Origin: Panulirus ornatus
Lineage: Eukaryota > Arthropoda > Malacostraca > Decapoda > Palinuridae
Assembly: GCF_036320965.1 (NCBI RefSeq)
Contig: NC_092225.1
Location: forward strand, 31,328,943 to 31,392,942
Direction of reading: 5' to 3'
DNA: 64,000 nt
Shown here: piece by piece, positions 34,309 to 45,601 of the stretch
Position numbering within the stretch: position 1 is the first letter of the stretch
Layout: every line of letters starts with the position of its first letter
Notes under the pieces: model-generated
The model's input: the letters and a program-made list of their open reading frames with translations, nothing else
Told to the model about the DNA's origin: nothing
The model's database searches: none
Made by a program: the position numbers and the translations under genes

Positions 34309-35196
34309 CTAACAACTTGCTTCCGTGAGGGAGGCCATGACCATCACGACCGACCTGTGCTGGAGGAGTACGGGAGCGTCAGTCGCTTCCGGTTGTCCTA
34401 ATTACTGTAATTAGACTCAGTCAGGCCTGGTGGTGGTGATGGTGGGGGAGGGGGGTGTTGCCAGTGTTGATAATGATCGCTGGGGAGGTGAGGGGGTGAG
34501 GCTTGGGAGTGACGGCCTGACTTGTGAGTGGACAGCGGCCATACCTGGCATATAGCTGTAGTATGTTAGGGACGTGATATACTGTGTTGGGTGGGGTTCA
34601 GCACACTTGTGATGAGCCAAGTTGGCAGGGACATCCCTCCTGGTGCTGGGCCATGCCCCCAGCCCCTCCTCTCCCCCTCTCTCCCACACACACACACACA
34701 CACACCCTCCCTGCCAAGTTAAACAACAAACTTAATTACACTTTGATTCAGCCAATGTAATTCGTGGGTATGATGAGCGACTGTGACATGTGAAGTCCTC
34801 TCCGGGAGGGTTTTATCCTTCCCTCCACTGTTGGAGGGTGTGGCAGGCGCCCCGTGTGGCTTGTACCACATTTACTGCTCCTCCCTCCACCTCTGAGGGG
34901 TTTGGCTCCTCTTCCCTCTTCTTCTTTTTTCCTGTTCCTACGGAGCCTCCTCCTCCTTCACCTTCCGCTCCATCCTCCTCTTCATATCATCCTCCTCCTC
35001 CTCCTCCCCTTCCTCCATCAGTTCCTGTCATCTTTTTATGCCTCCCTCTACATTTAGGAAACTGTTTTTGTTTTGTTGCTTTTTCCTTTCCTTTTCTTTT
35101 TAACAGTCATTCCTGCAGCCCTGATGAGGTAAACATGTCTTTTACCGAATACATCTCCACTAAGATCAGCCGTGTCCAGTGTGCGGTGAACGTTAG
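34309..35196. other. Unique sequence
   Basis: (CA)n at 34685-34706. C/T-rich block at 34860-35060. No gene. Confidence 0.5.
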
Positions 35197-35256
35197 GGTG
35201 TAGCGAGTATGGTCTTAGACCTGACCTTTAAGGGTGATGTTAAAAACAGTGATGTC
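35197..35256 (+). mobile_element. Foldback-like element, copy g (core only)
   Basis: GAGTATGGTCTTAG, then ACCTGACCTTTAAGGGT, matches the left arm and centre of the family. The right arm is degraded (TGATGTCGAGGG). Confidence 0.6.
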
Positions 35257-35406
35257 GAGGGTGTAGTGAAGATGTAATGTAGTGAAGACCAGAGTGTAGT
35301 GAAGACGTAGTGTCGTGAAGAACAGGGTGTAGTGAAGACGTAGTATCGTAAAGACCAGGATATAGTGAAGACGTTGTGTGGTGAAAACCAGGGTGTAGTG
35401 AAGATG
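35257..35406. repeat. 33-bp minisatellite
   Basis: About 4.5 copies of a unit containing GTGTAGTGAAGACGTAGTG. It abuts the foldback element fragment. Confidence 0.9.
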
Positions 35407-36029
35407 AGTCAGGGCTCAGATGAAAGACCGGTGCGGTTAAAAGGTGTAAGCTGTACTGTGTCAGGGGATGTCAGACTTAAGTGGCCGTCGTTCATAAGTT
35501 TTGAGGCGTCCGTGTTGACATTTACTGTGGTGTAGATGTTGTTTGTAGAGCACAGTACGTGTTGCATGTCATCCACCGCCCCACCCTTCCTACCTTGTCA
35601 TCACTTCTTGTCTACTCCTCATCCACCACTTCACTCCTTGTCTGTCTCCTCAGCCAATGAACCCCAGCCATTCCCTCCGCTCCTCCTTCTCATGTCCTAT
35701 CCCCCCCCCACCCACCCTTCCTCGCTCGTCCCTCCTCAGTAATAACCTGGGACAGACCGGAGCAGCCAAGCTTGGCTGGAGTGATTCAAAGTGATTTTCT
35801 GGACGTGATTGCAATTGTGAATTTCCATGAGAGGAAAAGAGGGACCTGCTGATTCTTCTGTCAGTGTCTGACGTCTTTGAGCGTCTGAGGGTTTGACTAG
35901 CTGTGTAATAGTGGGTGTGGGGCATCTGCTGGACCTGGGTAGAGATCGCCTGTGCGTGTGTTAACTCCTCCTTGTGAGTTACATTGCGGAAATACAACAC
36001 CCGTGCCCCCCACTTATTAGATTTTATAT
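35407..36029. other. Unique sequence
   Basis: Nothing recognised. Confidence 0.5.
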
Positions 36030-36190
36030 ACACGCCCCAGCTTTACGTCCGGTACTCATTGATCGACCAGTCCCAAAGGAGTGGATGAACACCTGGGTTG
36101 GCTGTGAGCAGGATGTCCTTCCTGTCCGGATCTCGAACCCAAGCCTGTGAGATTCCTGGGTTGCAAAGTTCACCACTACACCACCGACAT
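36030..36190 (-). mobile_element. tRNA-derived SINE with intact A and B boxes
   Basis: On the minus strand, GTCGGTGGTGTAGTGGTGAA (A box TGGTGTAGTGG) is followed about 50 bp later by GGGTTCGAGATCC (B box), then the body GGTGTTCATCCACTCC and GGACTGGTCGATCAATG. This is the clearest tRNA-like head in the window. No (TG)n tail is present. Confidence 0.78.
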
Positions 36191-37044
36191 TTTTCTAAAC
36201 ATTTTCTTGTATTTCTACAGTCACTAACAGAAAGCCCGGTTCACTCCTGGTCGAATCTGTACCGAACCCTCTGTTCCGACAGGCATAGACCGGGTTCGGA
36301 ACAGCTTCGACCAAGCTTGAAGGTCTACTTATCATGAGAACAGACAGTATACCACCTTAACCGTTCTCTCAATACGTTGTCTTGGTGAGAGTCATGCGGG
36401 TACATTAAACACTGTGGAGGGTGCCAGCAGAGCACCAGGTCTGCAGGACTTGAGTCCCTGACGCGTGATGGAAGTAGACATTGCAGTGGTTTGGCTCTCC
36501 CTTACTTGCTCTGACCATCTTTCCCCCTCTCCTACTGCCCATCACTTATATCATATACTCTCCATCTGCCACCCTCCCGCCTCTTATCATCTTTAGGTCT
36601 GAGCATTTAACCTAATGTTTACCTCTGATGTTCCATACAGCTGGTGGGAGCTCCTGGTCTCCCTTGGGATGAGGGAGTGTGGGGGCGGAGGAGGGTGGTT
36701 AGTGGAGCGCGAGAAAGGAACAGGTTTAGTTAATAGCCTCTGTATTGTTGCTCTTGCTGCTGGAGACAGTCCGTGCAGCTGATGGATCGTGTACTGCTGC
36801 TGTGTTGATCGTACAGCTTACTGGTGCTGTGATGTTAACGTTACTGCTGCTGCTGCTACAGCTGTAGTTATTGTTCTTCTTGGTACTTTTGTTATTGTTG
36901 TATTTACTGACGCTGCCACCGCTCCGAAGGCAGCACTGTAAACCTACTACCGTTCCCCTTACTCATGTTGGTTGTGGCGCTGTTGGCACAGCAACCATCA
37001 CCCCTCACCCCTGCTGGCGGGCAAATTTAAAGTGTTAACTCAGC
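36191..37044. other. Unique sequence
   Basis: Short CTG/TTG triplet runs at 36830-36900. No gene. Confidence 0.5.
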
Positions 37045-37093
37045 TTCCTTAATTCTGGTACCATCATCATTGTTGCCCTCCTCTGCATCCGGG
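37045..37093 (-). mobile_element. LINE RT C-terminal fragment
   Basis: The minus strand encodes MQRRATMMMVPELRK, the same block as in the copies at 29107 and 44980. Confidence 0.5.
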
Positions 37094-37160
37094 GATATGT
37101 CTGCTTCACCAGCCTCCCCTACACTGGCCCACCAACCACACAGGGGAGATATGTCGCTAC

Positions 37161-37189
<29 letters not shown>
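37161..37189. repeat. (TG)n microsatellite
   Basis: About 14 TG dinucleotides. Confidence 0.93.
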
Positions 37190-37192
<3 letters not shown>

Positions 37193-37894
37193 GTTGCAGC
37201 AGACGAGTGGGATGTTTATAATGAGTTCTTTCTCTGTGTGACTGTGATGGTTTACATGTCTGGATGTTGAACATCACGGGACAAGTTTATGAACATCAGT
37301 CTACGTCATAGGTCTGCGTTCCAGGTGTATATATTGATGGTCATGCACGTAACATCGGCTGTATGATGTTTGTGTCGTAGGAATCATACCCAGGCCTCTG
37401 CACAGGAGGGGTCCTCCTCGGCATGAGCACCTGCCAGCACCCACACCCTCCAGCCTGAGCACCGGCCAGCACACAACAGCTGTCGTCTTCCAGCCTGAGC
37501 GCCATGTTACATTTTAGTAGCCATATTCCCCAGCCCTGTAACCCAGGCTGAACACTGAGCACTGCGGCATACCACAGGACCCAGGCTGAACACTGGAGCA
37601 CAGGTCAGAGTCTCTGTCACTCTACACTGAGGCAGATGGAACCAGAATACCATGGAACTGTAGTGTGAGCCGTGCTGTCCTGGGGAGGACGTTCGCTAGT
37701 AATAACATGAGCCAGAGGAACCGTGAGCCATCAATATCAGCCAGTGGGTCGGCCCTCCCGCCCGCCATACTGTTGTCCTGCTCCCTCGCTGCCCATAATT
37801 CCTCACCACTTGTCAAAATTGGAAAAGTTCCCTCCACCACTCGTCTGTTCTCCTGAATTACATTAATGTTAACTGGGGAAAACAAGATGAACCC
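37190..37894. other. Unique sequence
   Basis: Locally repeated CCAGCCTGAGC and CAGGCTGAACACTG motifs at 37430-37600. No gene. Confidence 0.5.
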
Positions 37895-38352
37895 TTTGAA
37901 CATGACGGTACGACGCTTGAACATGACGGTACGACGCTTGAGCAGGACGGTACGACGCTTGAGCATGACGGTACGACGCTTGAGCAGGACGGTACGACGC
38001 TTGAGCATGACGGTACGACGCTTGAGCAGGACGGTACGACGCTTGAGCATGACGGTACGACGCTTGAACATGACGGTACGACGCTTGAGCAGGACGGTAC
38101 GACGCTTGAGCATGACGGTACGACGCTTGAGCATGACGGTACGAAGCTTGAGCAGGACGGTACGACGCTTGAGCATGACGGTACGACGCTTGAGCATGAC
38201 GGTACGACGCTTGAGCAGGACGGTACGACGCTTGAGCATGACGGTACGACGCTTGAGCATGACGAAGTTATAGCCCATCAGCGCGACGGTTTGACCCTTG
38301 ATCTGGTCAAAGTCAGGCCATGATACCTATAGGTTGTGCCCGTCTTGCTCAA
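37895..38352 (+). mobile_element. Foldback-like element, copy h: hugely expanded left arm
   Basis: About 18 tandem 21-bp units starting ACGGTACGACGCTTGAGC (37895-38268) are followed by the core (GCGACGGTTTGACCCTTGAT, then CAAAGTCAGGCCATGATACC) and a short right arm (GTGCCCGTCTTGCTCAAG). Array units are the reverse complement of the right-arm unit, as expected of an inverted-repeat element in which one arm grew by tandem duplication. Units come as two alternating subtypes (GAGCATG and GAGCAGG). The 21-bp period leaves two long spurious frames. Confidence 0.8.
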
Positions 38353-38385
38353 GTCTTGATACACGACTTTGTTTTCTGTTGTCTT

Positions 38386-38388
<3 letters not shown>

Positions 38389-38436
<48 letters not shown>

Positions 38437-38555
38437 CAACTTAATCCAGGAACCCATATATCGACCAGCCCCGAGGGGAAGATGAACACCTGACTTGCGT
38501 GTGGATCGACTGCCCATCCCGGGATCCGAACCACTCCGCCACGGAGACCCGTGTG
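38389..38555 (-). mobile_element. tRNA-derived SINE with (TG)n tail
   Basis: On the minus strand an A-box-like GTGGCGGAGTGGTTCGG runs straight into the body, with no separate B box (internal deletion of the tRNA part). The body (GTCAGGTGTTCATCTTCCCC, then GGGCTGGTCGATATATGGG) ends in TTAAGTTGG and (TG)n, which appears as (CA)n at 38389-38428 on the plus strand. Confidence 0.7.
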
Positions 38556-38559
38556 TGTA

Positions 38560-38690
38560 CGTGTGGACTATTTATACTGTACGAAGAGGGAGGGAGTCTG
38601 ACTCTCGTGGGGCCACAGCTCTTGAATATTCTCTCCTTTCGTACAACCATTTAAACTTGTGTATGCTGACCACATTTACCACACGCTGTC
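38560..38690 (-). mobile_element. LINE 3' coding end fragment
   Basis: The minus strand reads KERIFKSCGPTRVRLPPSS, matching NVQEMGPHERRTRFPNS at the C-terminus of the copy at 44980-45466. It sits just 5' of the SINE in the same orientation. Confidence 0.5.
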
Positions 38691-39194
38691 CACACTTACC
38701 ACACTCTGGTTCAGTTTATGTCATACATCCACCACTCGTATGATACAAAAGTACTTCCCTTCATCAACTTTTATCAAGTTTCCAGCTTAATTTTACTTTA
38801 TGTTCTGTGGTTGTTCTATATGGTTGTTCTGTCTCTGTTCTTTGATCGTTGTGTCCACGCGTCTTTCGCAGAACTGTTCGCTGACCACATCATCATTTAG
38901 ATAATAGCGTCGTGTATCATATATGTTGAAATATACATTGTTGATGGCCCGTAGCTTGAGCTAACACAGGTTGACATATAGAGATGAAGCTCATATAACC
39001 TTAACTTGGTGAAGGGTTAAGATCAGCCTTACAGTCACCAGTACTGACTGACCCCTTGACCTTAACCTTTGATCTTTAACCTGCCATTAGTAAAGGTTAA
39101 TCCTACTGACCAAGTTAAAATGTTTGATATCATCCATTATGCTGTGTGAGGCCTGCTACAGGCAGACGGACGGACAGACTGACGCATGAGTCAA
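38691..39194. other. Unique sequence
   Basis: T-rich stretch. Nothing recognised. Confidence 0.5.
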
Positions 39195-39315
39195 CTCGGG
39201 CCAGTTCTGGGTGCATCTGAATCCTTAGCTTGGCACTCGGACCACACCCAACGCAGGTGTTCACCCTCCCATTGGGGCTAGTTGGTAGTTGGGCACCTGG
39301 CTTATGTTAGGATGT

Positions 39316-39350
<35 letters not shown>

Positions 39351-39371
39351 ATGTGTGTGTGTGTGTGTGTC
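39195..39371 (+). mobile_element. SINE body with (TG)n tail
   Basis: CGCAGGTGTTCACCCTCCC and GGGGCTAGTTGGTAGTTGGG match the body of the other SINE copies. The element ends in (TG)n (39316-39371). The tRNA-like head is eroded. Confidence 0.65.
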
Positions 39372-39470
39372 CATAGTAATTAAAGACATGGTACATACAT
39401 ACGTATATTCGAGGTTAAGAGACTGAGCAACATGAGTGTAAAACACTCTCCCTGTAACACACAGGTAGTA

Positions 39471-39474
<4 letters not shown>

Positions 39475-39522
<48 letters not shown>
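39475..39522. repeat. (CA)n microsatellite
   Basis: About 24 dinucleotides, in opposite orientation to the (TG)n tail ending at 39371. The pair can form a hairpin with a loop of about 100 bp. Confidence 0.96.
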
Positions 39523-39524
<2 letters not shown>

Positions 39525-40683
39525 AATAACAACAACAGCACAGCTCGGGGCTAGGAGGGGAAGGGGAGAGGAAAATGCAAATTGGTGGTAACAGTTTCAC
39601 AGTTACATTAATCATGGAGAAAATTTGCCCCAGGTGAGGGACGGGTACAAAGTTGTGGATTCGTAAGTCAGATGTTTCGTGTGTACACTTGTTTTGTCCC
39701 TGGTACCGCCGTGGTAGGTGGTTAGGGTTCGCGTTATGTGTTGGGGTTGTCTGTGTGACGTTTGCTGGTGTGCAGGTACGAGGGGTCGAGTGAGGATGAG
39801 TGTTGCCTGTATATGAGGCGGGCGGTGCGTGTGTGTGTGTATGAGGCATTGCTGCCCCTGCAGGGACCAGGCAAACACTGCGAGTAACATACCGTCGCTC
39901 ACTTGTTCCTTTCCCCCTGGGAAACAAAAGACCTGCAAAGGAGAAAAAATAATCTGTAGATTAAACGTAAGATTCCCTATTTCCTCCGTGAAGATCATAC
40001 AGACTGAATATTTCTTGCTGTTTCATACACCCTCGCCTACACCGCGGGAGAGGGTTCGTGAGAGGGGGCAACTACGTTTTGATCAACGTCAGAATGACCT
40101 TCAGGTTGCTGGAGGTTCAGATGTTTAGGAAGATATATACACGACGTAGGTTTAACCCTGGCTGGAGTATACCCCAGTGGTCTGGTCTCCTCCCATGAGG
40201 AGCCACATGAACTGCTGGAAGAGGTCCTGAGGAACGGAACAGGGATGGTACCTGGATCTGCATAGAATGAAATACGAGGGAAAGAGGGAAGTCTTCAGTC
40301 TGCCGTCACTGGTATAAGATGATAAAGTGATGCATGATAAGCACATGATAAGCGCATGATGAATTTCAAAGAGGCCATGACGACGCTGGCTTAAAACAGG
40401 TCTTCCAAGTTAGTAAAGAGTCCGGGACACGAGGGTCGAACTGGAAGTTAGGCCAGAGAAGTGTACGGAGGGACGTGAGGATGTGTACGGAGGGGAACGT
40501 GAGGACACATTGCTTCAACATAGACGTTGTGGACTCGTGTACCAGCTGAGCCGGGAGAAAATAAAGACAGACGTGAGATACTGGAAAATTAAGACTGGAA
40601 ATTAGATCATGAGAACTGGAAATGAAATGAGGCACCATGAGGCTTAAAGTACTCCCTCCATATACGTAATTAAATAAGAACTC
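39523..40683. other. Unique sequence
   Basis: No gene. Minus-strand frame 40366-40731 (121 codons) runs into the CA tract and is not domain-like. Confidence 0.4.
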
Positions 40684-40684
40684 A

Positions 40685-40732
<48 letters not shown>
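40684..40732. repeat. (CA)n microsatellite
   Basis: About 24 dinucleotides. Confidence 0.96.
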
Positions 40733-40733
<1 letters not shown>

Positions 40734-40921
40734 GACGGTGTCGTGGGTGTCAGACTCCCTCCCCGTACAGTACAAAACGTTAATGACACCATTAACATCC
40801 AGACTTGGAGACGAACAAACTCGTGCATTGCTGAATATACGCAACACTGACGCTCAGACAACGAAGCGGATACAGTAGAATTCACGCCTATGTAACGCTT
40901 CTATCATCGTCTCTGATGGGC

Positions 40922-41346
40922 CTCATCAGATCACCTCTCAGCCACACAGGTGCCGGGCCGCCGCAGACCATCAGATCACCACCCACGCTGGTGCCGGGGC
41001 GCCGCAGACCATCAGATCACCACACACGCTGGTGTTGAGCCGCCGCAGACCATCAGATCACCACACACGCTGGTGCTTGGCAGCAGCAGACCATCAGATC
41101 ACCACACACGCTGGTGCCGGGCCGCCGTAGACCATCAGATCACCACACACACTGGTGCTGGGCAGCAGCAGACCATCAGATCACCACACACGCTGGTGCC
41201 GGGCCGCCGTAGACCATCAGATCACCACACACGCTGTTGCTGGGCCGCCACAGACCATCATATCACCACACACGCTGGTGCTGGGCCGCCGCAGACCATC
41301 AGATCACCACACACGCTGGTGCTGGGCAGCAGCAGACCATCAGATT
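40922..41346. repeat. 41-bp minisatellite
   Basis: About ten copies of a unit starting GACCATCAGATCACCACACA. Two head variants (GGCAGCAGCA and GGGCCGCCGCA) are interspersed. The 41-bp period shifts frame at each unit, so the 157-codon frame here is accidental. Confidence 0.95.
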
Positions 41347-43061
41347 TACAAAGTCAGCGTCGTGTAAAATGGAAGGTAATTCTGAGTCTCTCTCCTGACA
41401 GTTATGTAAATGTGAAGGTCTAAAAATGTCGAAATAATGGAGGATTGCGGGAGGTTCTCCTCCACCTGAAGGTAAACTGGTGCAGGGAGCGGACCTGGTG
41501 TGGAGGGCTGAGATTGTGTGTGGCTGAGGAAGTGGACAGTGTGGATGTTGGCTGAGGAAGATGATGGTGTTGGCTGTCGTACGGTGGTGGATGGCCTCAC
41601 CTGAGTGACCTTCATGATGGTGAGGGGTATTATCTCAGGGTTATGTTGTGGTTGGTCGTGTTACTTTAGACTTGTGGTGTGAACGCAAAGTCTGAAGTTT
41701 GGACCCGGCTGGTTAAGGAGGCTGCTGGTGCTGCTGCTGGAGACACCGTCACCAGTTCAGTGCTGTGTGGGACGCAGGTCGTCACAGGACCTCCACACAG
41801 CCGCCGCTGCAGAGGATACATAGTACCGCTTGCGACGGTACAACTTTAAGCACCGCATCCTTGGACGGAGCTGCATAAGCCGGTGGGGCCGTGATCACCA
41901 GCGACTGACTGGCTCGAGAGATGATATCGATTCTTGAAGCAAAGTGGCAACGAAGCCGATACAACATTATTCTCAGACATACAACTGAAGGTAAGGTTAT
42001 GAAGGAAGCGGGAGGAAACCAATCTTAATCACGATTGTTATCAAGTTTATAATCAAGAACAAAATAACATTTTACCCCAGGAATGTCGTAAGATACGAGA
42101 GAAACGGATCATTTTCCTATATGATTAGTAGATAAGAATTATTTGTGAAGATAATAGCTGAAAAAAAATTCAAGATAACTGGAGAAATTGACATGAGCCA
42201 AGAGATGGATGATAAGCTGGAAAATAGATTGTGGAAAACACAGACCTGCTCCACTTACGAAAATATAACTTTTCATTATAAATTTAAATTTTTTTTTCCA
42301 TCCAGAAAAAAATCTAATCCAAAGAACATCTGACTTTCAGAAATACATTTCCATCCAGCTGGAAACGGAATAGAATTTCAGACGGACGGAAGCAGGAAAT
42401 GATTTCTGAATTTGCTTTGAATATTTTTTCTTTGCGTCGTCACAGGTCGTCGGATATTGGTGTTATGTAAATGACGTCAGTGATGATGTAGAAGCTATGC
42501 ATAAACCTGGATTGAAATTGATGGTGGGAGGAGCAGCAGGGATAAGGAGGCCCTCGGAAGGGGAGTGGACGAGGCTGACGGAGTGAAGAGGCGGGAGACG
42601 TCCGCTGACCAAAGGTAGGGAGGGAGGGAGGGAGATGTGAGAGTACGTGGCATAAAGGAAGGAAACAGAGAATGTAAGGAAAGAAAGGGCGGAGGAGCCG
42701 ACTGGGAGAAATGCGAGGCAGGAGAGGGACAGTGAGAGGAAGATGATTGGAAGAGAAATACAAGGAAACACAGATGATGAAGGGCGTATGTGCGTGGCAG
42801 GTGCGGACCAGCTCTGGCCTGTCGTTGGTCCTTATGTGACCAACCAGAGCACCTCTGACCTGCTCACCTGCTAACATAGAGAAGCAAAAACATACAAGAA
42901 GCAGATTGTGCTAAGTTAAACAAGGAAACGGTTATAACATCTGACCTGGTTTGTTAATGGGAAGACATTTGCTGGTCCGCACGTCCTACAGCAAGGCCCA
43001 CACGGGGGTCATGACACGTGGTCATATTGCCTCGGGTCTGTGTAGAATAGTGAATGGTCCT
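41347..43061. other. Unique sequence
   Basis: It has an A+T-rich block (42000-42430) and an acceptor-like tract TTTCTTTGCGTCGTCACAG at 42428-42446 with no usable downstream frame. No gene. Confidence 0.4.
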
Positions 43062-43619
43062 TTGTGACTCCCCAGGATCAGTGTGAGCCCCCGGGTTCTG
43101 TATGACTCCCCGGGTTCTATGTGACCCTCCGGGATCAGTGTGACTCCCCGGGAACAGTGTGAACCCCCGGGTTCTGTGTGACTCCCCGGGTTCTGTGTGA
43201 CCCTCCGGCATCAGTGTGACCCTCCGGCATCAGTGTGACCCTCCGGGATCAGTGTGACCCTCCGGGATCAGTGTGACCCTCCGGGATCAGTGTGACCCTC
43301 CGGGATCAGTGTGACCCTCCGGGATCAGTGTGACCCTCCGGGATCAGTGTGACCCTCCGGCATCAGTGTGACCCTCCGGGATCAGTGTGACCCTCCGGCA
43401 TCAGTGTCACCCTCCGGCATCAGTGTGACCCTCCGGGATCAGTGTGACCCTCCGGCATCAGTGTCACCCTCCGGCATCAGTGTGACCCTCCGGGATCAGT
43501 GTGACCCTCCGGGATCAGTGTGACCCTCCGGCATCAGTGTGACCCTCCGGGATCAGTGTGACCCTCCGGGATCAGTGTGACCCTCCGGGATCAGTGTGAC
43601 CCTCCTGGATCAGTGTGAC
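43062..43619. repeat. 19-bp minisatellite
   Basis: About 29 copies of CCTCCGGGATCAGTGTGAC, with GGCATC and GGTTC variants. The first quarter is the most diverged. Confidence 0.96.
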
Positions 43620-44938
43620 AGTATAAACATTTTCTTGATGTGCCTGGAGCAGTGTGGCAACTCTCCAGGAACATTGTGCAAAGTGGGGAAATCTTTGTTG
43701 TGTTTATGAGTCTTATTCGCACCCAGAGCTGTTCTGCTCCGCCAAGCTGCTTGTGACATCCTTGTGCAAAATTTCACCTGACTGTTTTGCAGTTGGGAAA
43801 TGTTTGTGTGGTGTCACGCTCCATCTTTGTCACGGTTACGTGGCTGTAGCGAGACCTTCATTGATTTCGACATATTTAGACCTGCCTGGAATAATCTGTT
43901 GCCCATCTGGACATGTCACAAGCGTGATTAAAAGCATCATTAAACCTGATAGTGTTGGGTGTAGGCTGTGAGGAGAACGTGGGGCCCTCCCTGGAGCAGA
44001 CTGCACGAGTCCGCATCAGGGAACAGCCCGCACGACTCCTGCTTCAGTTAAGTGGCCACAGCAACTTTCAAGGTACCTCAAATATCCTCCCACTTCCCTT
44101 AAACTACTTTGATGTATCGAGGAAATCGTAAGGTCATCCTAGCACAGCTTTCCACCACCTTAGCGAAGTCCTTGGCCTTCCATAAACAGACGTCCTCATT
44201 CTTGCCACGAGAACCTGTGCCTCGCTGGGAATATAACATCAGTGAGGCATCTGGACCTGAAGATCTCCCTCCCTCCCCGCATAACGTTAGTGACATCAAG
44301 ACTGGCAGTCATAGTTCTCTTAGCTGGAACACAGGTGGAACACTGAGGTCTGCTCCGGTGTTGGTGTCGATGTGTACGGAGGGGCGCTGATGTGGGGAGC
44401 TCTGTGTGAGAAACATTTCCAGCACAAGTAGGTAGACTTGGTGGAGGGATTCCGGCGTGACCAGAATTCAGATCAGAAACTTAACGAGACGAACAGCCTC
44501 CGCCGACCCCTGGTAAACAGCCTCGTTCCAATAAATCCTCAGAAATATCCAGACTGGTGACAAGTGGAAACTGCCGGGAGGGGATTTTTGAACCCTGCAG
44601 AGGAAGATCTACGGTTAAATGAATCTTACCTTTCAAAATTACTTTTCGTGGAGAGTTAGTGTGACTGGACGGCCATTACCAGCGTAACCCAGTTCCAGTC
44701 TGGCAGGAAGGACAACTTTAGTGGTTATTTTTAGTGGGACGTCAACCCTGAGGCCCGGCCACCCACCCACCGGCACGTTGCTGCCGGGACTTACGGTATT
44801 AATGATCATCATAGGAATAATATCATGGTCATTACTGCCCCCCCGAGCAGGCTCGTCGTATATATCTGGCACCAGCTTCATTATGACGTAGAGTAATGGA
44901 TACTTGTAGACGATTTACAAAAGCAAGATGTGTGAGTG
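43620..44938. other. Unique sequence with an unassigned ORF
   Basis: The plus-strand frame at 43654-43971 (105 codons) gives a Cys-rich peptide (about 10 Cys) that I cannot assign. It lacks a clear signal peptide, so it is not called as a gene. There is nothing else here. Confidence 0.3.
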
Positions 44939-44944
44939 TGTGTG

Positions 44945-44978
<34 letters not shown>
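44939..44978. repeat. (TG)n microsatellite
   Basis: About 19 TG dinucleotides at the 3' end of the minus-strand LINE fragment. Confidence 0.94.
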
Positions 44979-44979
<1 letters not shown>

Positions 44980-44982
<3 letters not shown>

Positions 44983-45466
44983 ACCTATTTGTACTGTTCG
45001 GGAAGCGGGTTCTACGCTCGTGGGGTCCCATCTCTTGAACATTTCTGTCATTTATCTTCTTAAAGTTATGTTTGCTGTCTGCATGAGCCATGTCCTCAGT
45101 CGTTCCATTCATCTGCCACACTTGTAATATCACATTACTTACTTTATATCATTTGTAACAAGTGTCTTGCTTCGTGTTATGTCCTCTGGTTGCTCTCTCC
45201 TTACATCCCTCGATGAACTGATTACTGTCCACGTCATCGATGTTTTAAAATCCTGAAAAGTTGTGATCGGGTCACTCCTCACTCTTTTCTCTTCCAAGGT
45301 TGGCATATTTAAAGCCTCTAGCCTTTCCTTCCATCTCATTTCCCTTGATTCTAGTACCATCTTTGTTGCCCTCCTCTGGACCTTCTCTGTTTGCTCTATG
45401 TGCTGCTTTAGATGTGGTGACTAAACTTGAGAAGTATATTCTGGTCTTGGCTTCATCTAGGATATG
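44980..45466 (-). pseudogene. LINE RT C-terminal domain relic
   Basis: The minus strand from about 45410 reads HIEQTEKVQRRATKMVLESR, then ERLEALNMPTLEEKRVRSDP, then degenerates. A shifted frame nearer the 3' end gives FKKINDRNVQEMGPHERRTR. This is the characteristic tail of non-LTR reverse transcriptases (E-K-V-Q-R-R-A-T-K, then E-R-L-x-x-L-x-x-P-T-L-E-x-R-R-x-R-G-D). The upstream RT catalytic part is absent, and stops or frameshifts interrupt the rest. It is bounded upstream (higher coordinates) by a 19-bp minisatellite. Confidence 0.8.
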
Positions 45467-45469
45467 AAG

Positions 45470-45601
45470 AACCTGCCAAGTGTTTCCTTATCTGCCAAGT
45501 GTTTCCTTATCTGCCAAGTGTTTCTTTATCTGCCAAGTGTTTCCTTATCTGCCAAGTGTTTATCTGCCAAGTGTTTCTTTATCTGCCAAGTGGTTCCTTA
45601 T
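45470..45601. repeat. 19-bp minisatellite
   Basis: About seven copies of TGCCAAGTGTTTCCTTATC, one shortened to 12 bp. Confidence 0.94.

Noticed and set aside
42420..42470. Strong acceptor TTTCTTTGCGTCGTCACAG
   Set aside because: The frame in the needed phase stops after 8 codons and no donor precedes it.
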